Shown piece by piece: positions 59,211-64,000 of a stretch of DNA of 64,000 bases (position 1 is the first letter of the stretch; each line of letters begins with the position of its first letter). A program made the translations under genes and the position numbers. The notes under the pieces were generated by a model, which searched no databases, was not told the origin of the DNA, and saw only the letters and a list, made by a program, of their open reading frames with translations. The stretch is from Channa striata (taxonomy: Eukaryota; Chordata; Actinopteri; Anabantiformes; Channidae), in the NCBI GenBank assembly GCA_033026295.1, contig CM065169.1, positions 4,164,932 to 4,228,931 of the forward strand. The letters are read 5' to 3'.

Positions 59211-61257
59211 CGCTCATGCATGTGTGAAGAGGTAATAGAAGCTGACAATAGCAAGGTGCGCCCCCGACTCTGAGTGGACTGACAAGGACATGTGACAGCA
59301 TCCAGGCCAGCTCAACTGTCAGCGCCACTCACTGAAGAGCCCCACTCATGACAGCAGACAGCATCCTCTCATAGAAACACTAAAACACACAATCTTATTT
59401 TTTTATACATACAGCATCCAATCAGAGCACTTAGAGTCATAATCGACTTTGCTGTTGTCTGGCACTTCTTTGTGACAGTGCCTATAACAAATCCTTTCAA
59501 TATGCTGATGCTAAGGTAACGCCATCCTGAGAGACATCCTTTGACATGCAGGAAGTGATGCGTTTAACAGTCCCTGCAGCAGAAATGTGCTTTGTTTAGA
59601 ACAAGCAGAAGGATGACAGGGCAAATAGCATTAGCAAATGATAGCTGCAACGGCTGAGCACACAGACAGAAGAGAAACTCAGCACGGCGCCCGACTGGTG
59701 AGCTGGATTCATGCAAAAACCCTGTGCACCCTGCAATTACACCATCCTAGTCAGCACTTTTTGGTGATTGGCTCATTGGGCGGAGGGAACACAGACCTAA
59801 CCCTTTGCAGCTCCCATTGATAATAAAACTATCATATTCCCAAGACCAAAAACACAGAAAAACACGTGGAACTAGTTTACGCACTAAAACTGTAAAGTTT
59901 TGACAAACAAAGATTTTGTATTTCACAAGGTCCACAAAGAGGGACAGGGCTCATGCCAGTAAAAACACGTTGATTGTTGCAGGAGCTTAGTTCCGAAGGT
60001 TCAGACCCTTAGACTGAGAAGTGGTAAAAAAATCTGGTAAAAAATGTTAATTAATACATTAAAAGGCCTAAAAATTAATGGACTGATGTCTTTTTTCAAA
60101 GATATATAAAAAACGTGTATAAAAAAAAGACATCAGCCTCTGAAAAGTCCTTTAAACACCAAACAGCTACAAGTCAACAAAATAAAATGAAGTTTGAACT
60201 AAAATAATCACATAATACAAAATATGAGATTGTGTACAAACGGTGTGCGATCAAATTCCAGCCTACCGACAAAAAAATCCCCAGCGAGACACCCAGCGCC
60301 AGCAGCCCACTGCCCCTTCTGTCCTTCCTCTTCTTATACTACAGCTGCTGTAGTCTCGGTTGATGTTTTTTAAAAAAGTGTTGTTTCATTTGTTCATTGC
60401 ACTTTTAAAAGAATCTCTACTTTCTCAAATAACTCAGAGCTTTTGAAATTTGTAAAGAATCTCTTGCATGAGACATGAATGTGCAGTGTATGGGAGCCAG
60501 CCGCTGGGTCTAGCTTTGTACTGCGAGGTCAACACACATCCTGACAGTCAGTAATTGTACCAGAGGGAGGTGTGGGAGGGCGCCATAATGCAGGGTGACA
60601 TCTCACCAGAATTTTAGGCAGCCAAATGCTGGGAGCGAGGAGAGAGAGATCGACACGTTAACACACCACTGATGTGAAAACCTACGAGTTGACCCTTATG
60701 TTTCAACTTCAATCATCAGTTTAAGGAGGATCATTGAGATACTGTAGCAAACTGCAATCTTCCCTCCCTGGCAATGCTCTATAGAATATGAAATGTTAAT
60801 GTAGCAAATATTTAACAGGCTCTTGTGTGGATGCATCAGTTCACCCACCCTCCTCTTCTCATGACAAAAAAAAAAAAAAAAACAATTTAGCTGGCACTTT
60901 GTTATGATTGCATTTTCCAATCTGATGGGACTTAACGAACGGAAAGCCAGTTGTTTTTTTTTCCTCAGTGTTTTCAGGCGCTCAGCAGGGGTTCTCCAGC
61001 TGAGAAATGATATCTGATGGCACACATAGACACATGCATCCATAAACACGCACGTTCACAAAAATACTGCACTACGTGTGTAGAAATGTACCGACACCCC
61101 CGCAACAATGGTAATAACAGTGGTAATCAAGGCTGGAACAACAGAGCGTTTTTTGCGGTCTTTCAGAGATGTAGGCTTAATTTTGCCACTGCCACTTGAA
61201 AGTCAGCAGGTTGCTGTGCTAATTAATGGAGCATGACTGCTATCCTCAGGCAAATCC
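59211..61257. other. Unique non-coding sequence
   Basis: No gene is recognised. It contains the inverted repeat at 60083-60136 and an A17 run near 60866. Confidence 0.4.
60083..60136. repeat. Perfect 14-bp inverted repeat
   Basis: CTGATGTCTTTTTT (60083-60096) and AAAAAAGACATCAG (60123-60136) are exact reverse complements, separated by 26 AT-rich bases. Confidence 0.75.
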
Positions 61258-61320
61258 TCACACACACACTCCTACACACACTCACTCAAGCACACCCACA
61301 CATGCATGCACACACACAAC
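61258..61320. repeat. CA-rich low-complexity tract
   Basis: Interrupted CACACA blocks. Confidence 0.8.
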
Positions 61321-61390
61321 ACTTTGGCAAAACAGGCACTGATAAATACGATAACTTTTAGGGACGTGTGTGTATGTGTGTCTTTATGCA

Positions 61391-61421
<31 letters not shown>
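61391..61421. repeat. (GT)n microsatellite
   Basis: Fifteen GT units. Confidence 0.93.
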
Positions 61422-61422
<1 letters not shown>

Positions 61423-63855
61423 TGTAATCAAGTAACATGCAGCTGCAAACTCAATCAGACGGGCCTCGATTGCAACACACACAGGCACACCCCATAAAGC
61501 TCTCATACTCTACACTGCGGCAAACAAACATTTTCCATGAGCTCCAAAGAAGAAGCCTTTAGAGGGTCTAGCGGTTCCCCCCAAAATCTCTTTGACATCC
61601 ATTTAGTGAACTCACCAGCCCTGACCTTTGGGCTCAGTGATGTGACCTATAAATAATATTTTTAGGCTGTAGTGCAATATGTGATAGATAGCTATTAGCT
61701 CCACTAAAGCATTTCATAAATGCTGGATTCATCACTTGTCCCACCACTGCAATGTTTTCCAAACCTGTTCCCAGTTCTTGAGTTGGATTTGGATCATGAT
61801 TTTTTTTTTTACCACCCCCCTTCTTTCAAACGTCTGTCTTTACTGTACAATTAGACTGTGGATGCAGGTTATTTTATCTACTTAAACAACTTAAGTTATA
61901 CAGCGGCAGAAACAGCAGACTTATAATTAACTGCGTACATTGTGATCTTTCATTTCATACTCTTTTTGATTAAGATGTCAAAACTCTCGCCTTCAACTTA
62001 CGTTTCCCCATTGCCACGGTCCCTGCAGTGTTGACGGTTTGTACCATGCATTAGTTTTAACTCCCCTGTAGCTCGAGTGGGTGATGGCAGATTGATAGTT
62101 TTACAGTGTGAACAGGATTGGTCCTGTGAGGGGAAGCGCTCCTAAAGACTAAGTGTACTGACACTAAAAAGTGCACATACGCAAAACTTTGCCAACTTTC
62201 CTTCCCCACACAACTCACATATATATATGTGGTTTTAAAACTCATTTTGGAGGTTTAAAAACATCGACTTGTACTCAGGGTCATTTACTGAATCCCTAAA
62301 AGAACAACAGCAATATACTAAATTAAAATATTGCCCACCCTGATCCCGGGGCCCATGACCCTGGTCCATTTAACCACTTAGCTTCTCTTAGCTTTTTAAC
62401 ACTTTCTCAAGAACTTTGAGCAAGGTAATTCAACCTTTACATTTAGCTATCTTCTACTACATCGGTTGTGATTTGTCGGTCATCATGTGTAAGTATGTCT
62501 ATCAGTACTAGCTGTAACATATGCACCTGTTTTGCTTAGGCTTTTATTGTGGCAGTCTAGCTTTTACAATGCTCTACGTGCCCTTGTTCCCCTTCACGTC
62601 ACTTCCTCTGTCACACTCCCTACATTTGATTCCAGATTAGTTGCCCTCCAGTTTTCACATCACCAGCCCCCAGCTTCCCCTCCCTTCCCTCCAGGATTGA
62701 ACTGTGATTCTGTTCCTAGACTTTCCATTGATGCTGTTAATGGTTTTGTACATACTCACCTTGCACATGTATGTAGCCAAAGTTCTATTAGCTGGATTTT
62801 CTTTTTACCTAAACACTATATACTTATCTTAGGGTGTGTATTTACAGTTATTTATTTTATTAGTGAGTTGGTTGGTTCCTTCTTGTCTGTACAAATTTCA
62901 TTGTATTAACTGCGTGCTAACCTCCATATGACTAATAAACCAATGTGTGTGTTTTATTGTGAGAGAATTAAGTTGTTTAACTTTGCTTTTGGCCACATCT
63001 GCCATTTATCCATGATGTCCAGATGTCTGAATATTTACCTTTGGGTTTGTGTGTTTCCATTGTTTAAACTAATTATTATCCATTATTTTTAGCAGTTTCC
63101 CTCAATATATGTTTGATATGTGTAATATTAAAAATTTCATTAATATTATCAATTTTTGAATTTATCAGATTTAAATTTTTTAGTTTTAGTTCTCTGCTAC
63201 CTAGTTGTCGCTTTAATAATACACCCCAATTATTTATGTTGTATGGTTCATTTATTGCAGCTAACTGCATATTGTGACAATTTTCTTAAATCCTTATAAT
63301 TTGTATCAATTTGTTATCCCATATTGGTGTTTTTGAACATATATGTGGAACCTCAATAACCTATATTGTCTCATACATGCTGGTAAATGACTTGTTAGGA
63401 GTTGTGTACATACCATGCTCAATCATCAAGTGTGTCCAGAGTACCAGCAAAGAAAGTCCCCAAAACACAACAGTGCCAGTGGATGAAGACATAATGTGCA
63501 CGTGGGTTCGGCAAACAGAATGATGCTCTTCACAAGCAGCACATGTCTCTGAACCTTGAACTACAGCACCTTTGTTCATCCAAGTGGCATTTGTGATAAT
63601 GAGACCACTGCTTTATTTCCAGGGTCATTATAGAGCACACACACTTGCACACACATACACCACAATGTACAGTGTTTTTTTATGTCTATGTGTGTGTGTT
63701 GCAAAGGTAGGAGGGGATGGAGGTCAATGTCATATGCTGGAATCCTTGTCCACTGATGAGCAGGCACATTGCTGACACAACCATGATTATACAGGACCAG
63801 CATGACCTGGAACAACAACACGACAGCTAGAGAGACAGTCACATAAACACAGTCT
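61422..63855. other. Unique, increasingly AT-rich non-coding sequence
   Basis: No gene is recognised. Open frames at 62532-62909 (plus) and 63076-63270 (minus) have compositions explained by base bias and contain no recognised motif. Confidence 0.4.
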
Positions 63856-63902
63856 CTCACACACATACACACACACACACACTCACACACACTCACACAC
63901 AC
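63856..63902. repeat. (CA)n microsatellite
   Basis: CA tract with ACATAC and ACTCAC interruptions. Confidence 0.92.
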
Positions 63903-64000
63903 GGCTGTTTCACTGCGAGAGGTATAAATCGGGACAAATAGCAGGTTGGGAAATATACCAAGGCCAGATGGGACAAGGCAGCATATACACCTGTTTAAAA

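Noticed and set aside
58921..59328. Minus-strand 135-codon frame
   Set aside because: Spans two GT microsatellites. His-Thr runs and no recognisable domain.
62060..62150. tRNA-like or SINE head (GTAGCTCGAGTGGGTGATGG)
   Set aside because: Only an A-box-like string. No B box at the right spacing and no recognised body.

Overview
The window reads as non-coding vertebrate nuclear DNA, almost certainly from a teleost fish. The reasons are many long (CA/GT)n tracts, a truncated L2-type LINE with the fish-type 3' tail (GTCGCTTTGGATAAAAGCG followed by TAAATG repeats), several Tc1-like transposase relics, tRNA-derived SINEs and a V-SINE-like piece. There is no bacterial-style gene packing, no operon, and no long open frame that is not a transposon relic or simple-sequence artefact. 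I found no complete host gene, so the window is best read as a large intron or a gene desert.

Layout: 1-12 kb is unique sequence with a Tc1-derived miniature element (about 1.5 kb), (CA)n tracts, and a TATC/TA compound microsatellite at 11.24 kb. A fragment of a widespread fish repeat lies at 12.0 kb and a Tc1-like transposase fossil at 16.2 kb. The 22-25 kb block is the most eventful. It holds a splice-flanked candidate exon, two adjacent GC-rich hairpins, a 5'-truncated L2 LINE framed by a perfect 77-bp direct repeat, and a second Tc1-like fragment. From 25 to 47 kb most of the sequence is unique and partly looks like conserved regulatory DNA, with a V-SINE-like piece at 35.8 kb. Between 47.5 and 51.5 kb, two inverted copies of an unclassified repeat flank a minus-strand Tc1-like fossil. 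From 52.7 to 57.8 kb there is a LINE reverse-transcriptase fossil, two SINEs and a second copy of the 12-kb repeat. The rest is microsatellite-rich unique DNA.

A few short open segments bounded by good splice consensus sites are listed as low-confidence exon candidates, on both strands. None was matched to a known protein. Nothing here forms a recognisable new multi-gene system. The observations most worth checking are the very long target-site duplication, the homopolymer-only lesions in the LINE, and the twin hairpins just upstream of it. Family names come from remembered hallmarks; no database search was run.
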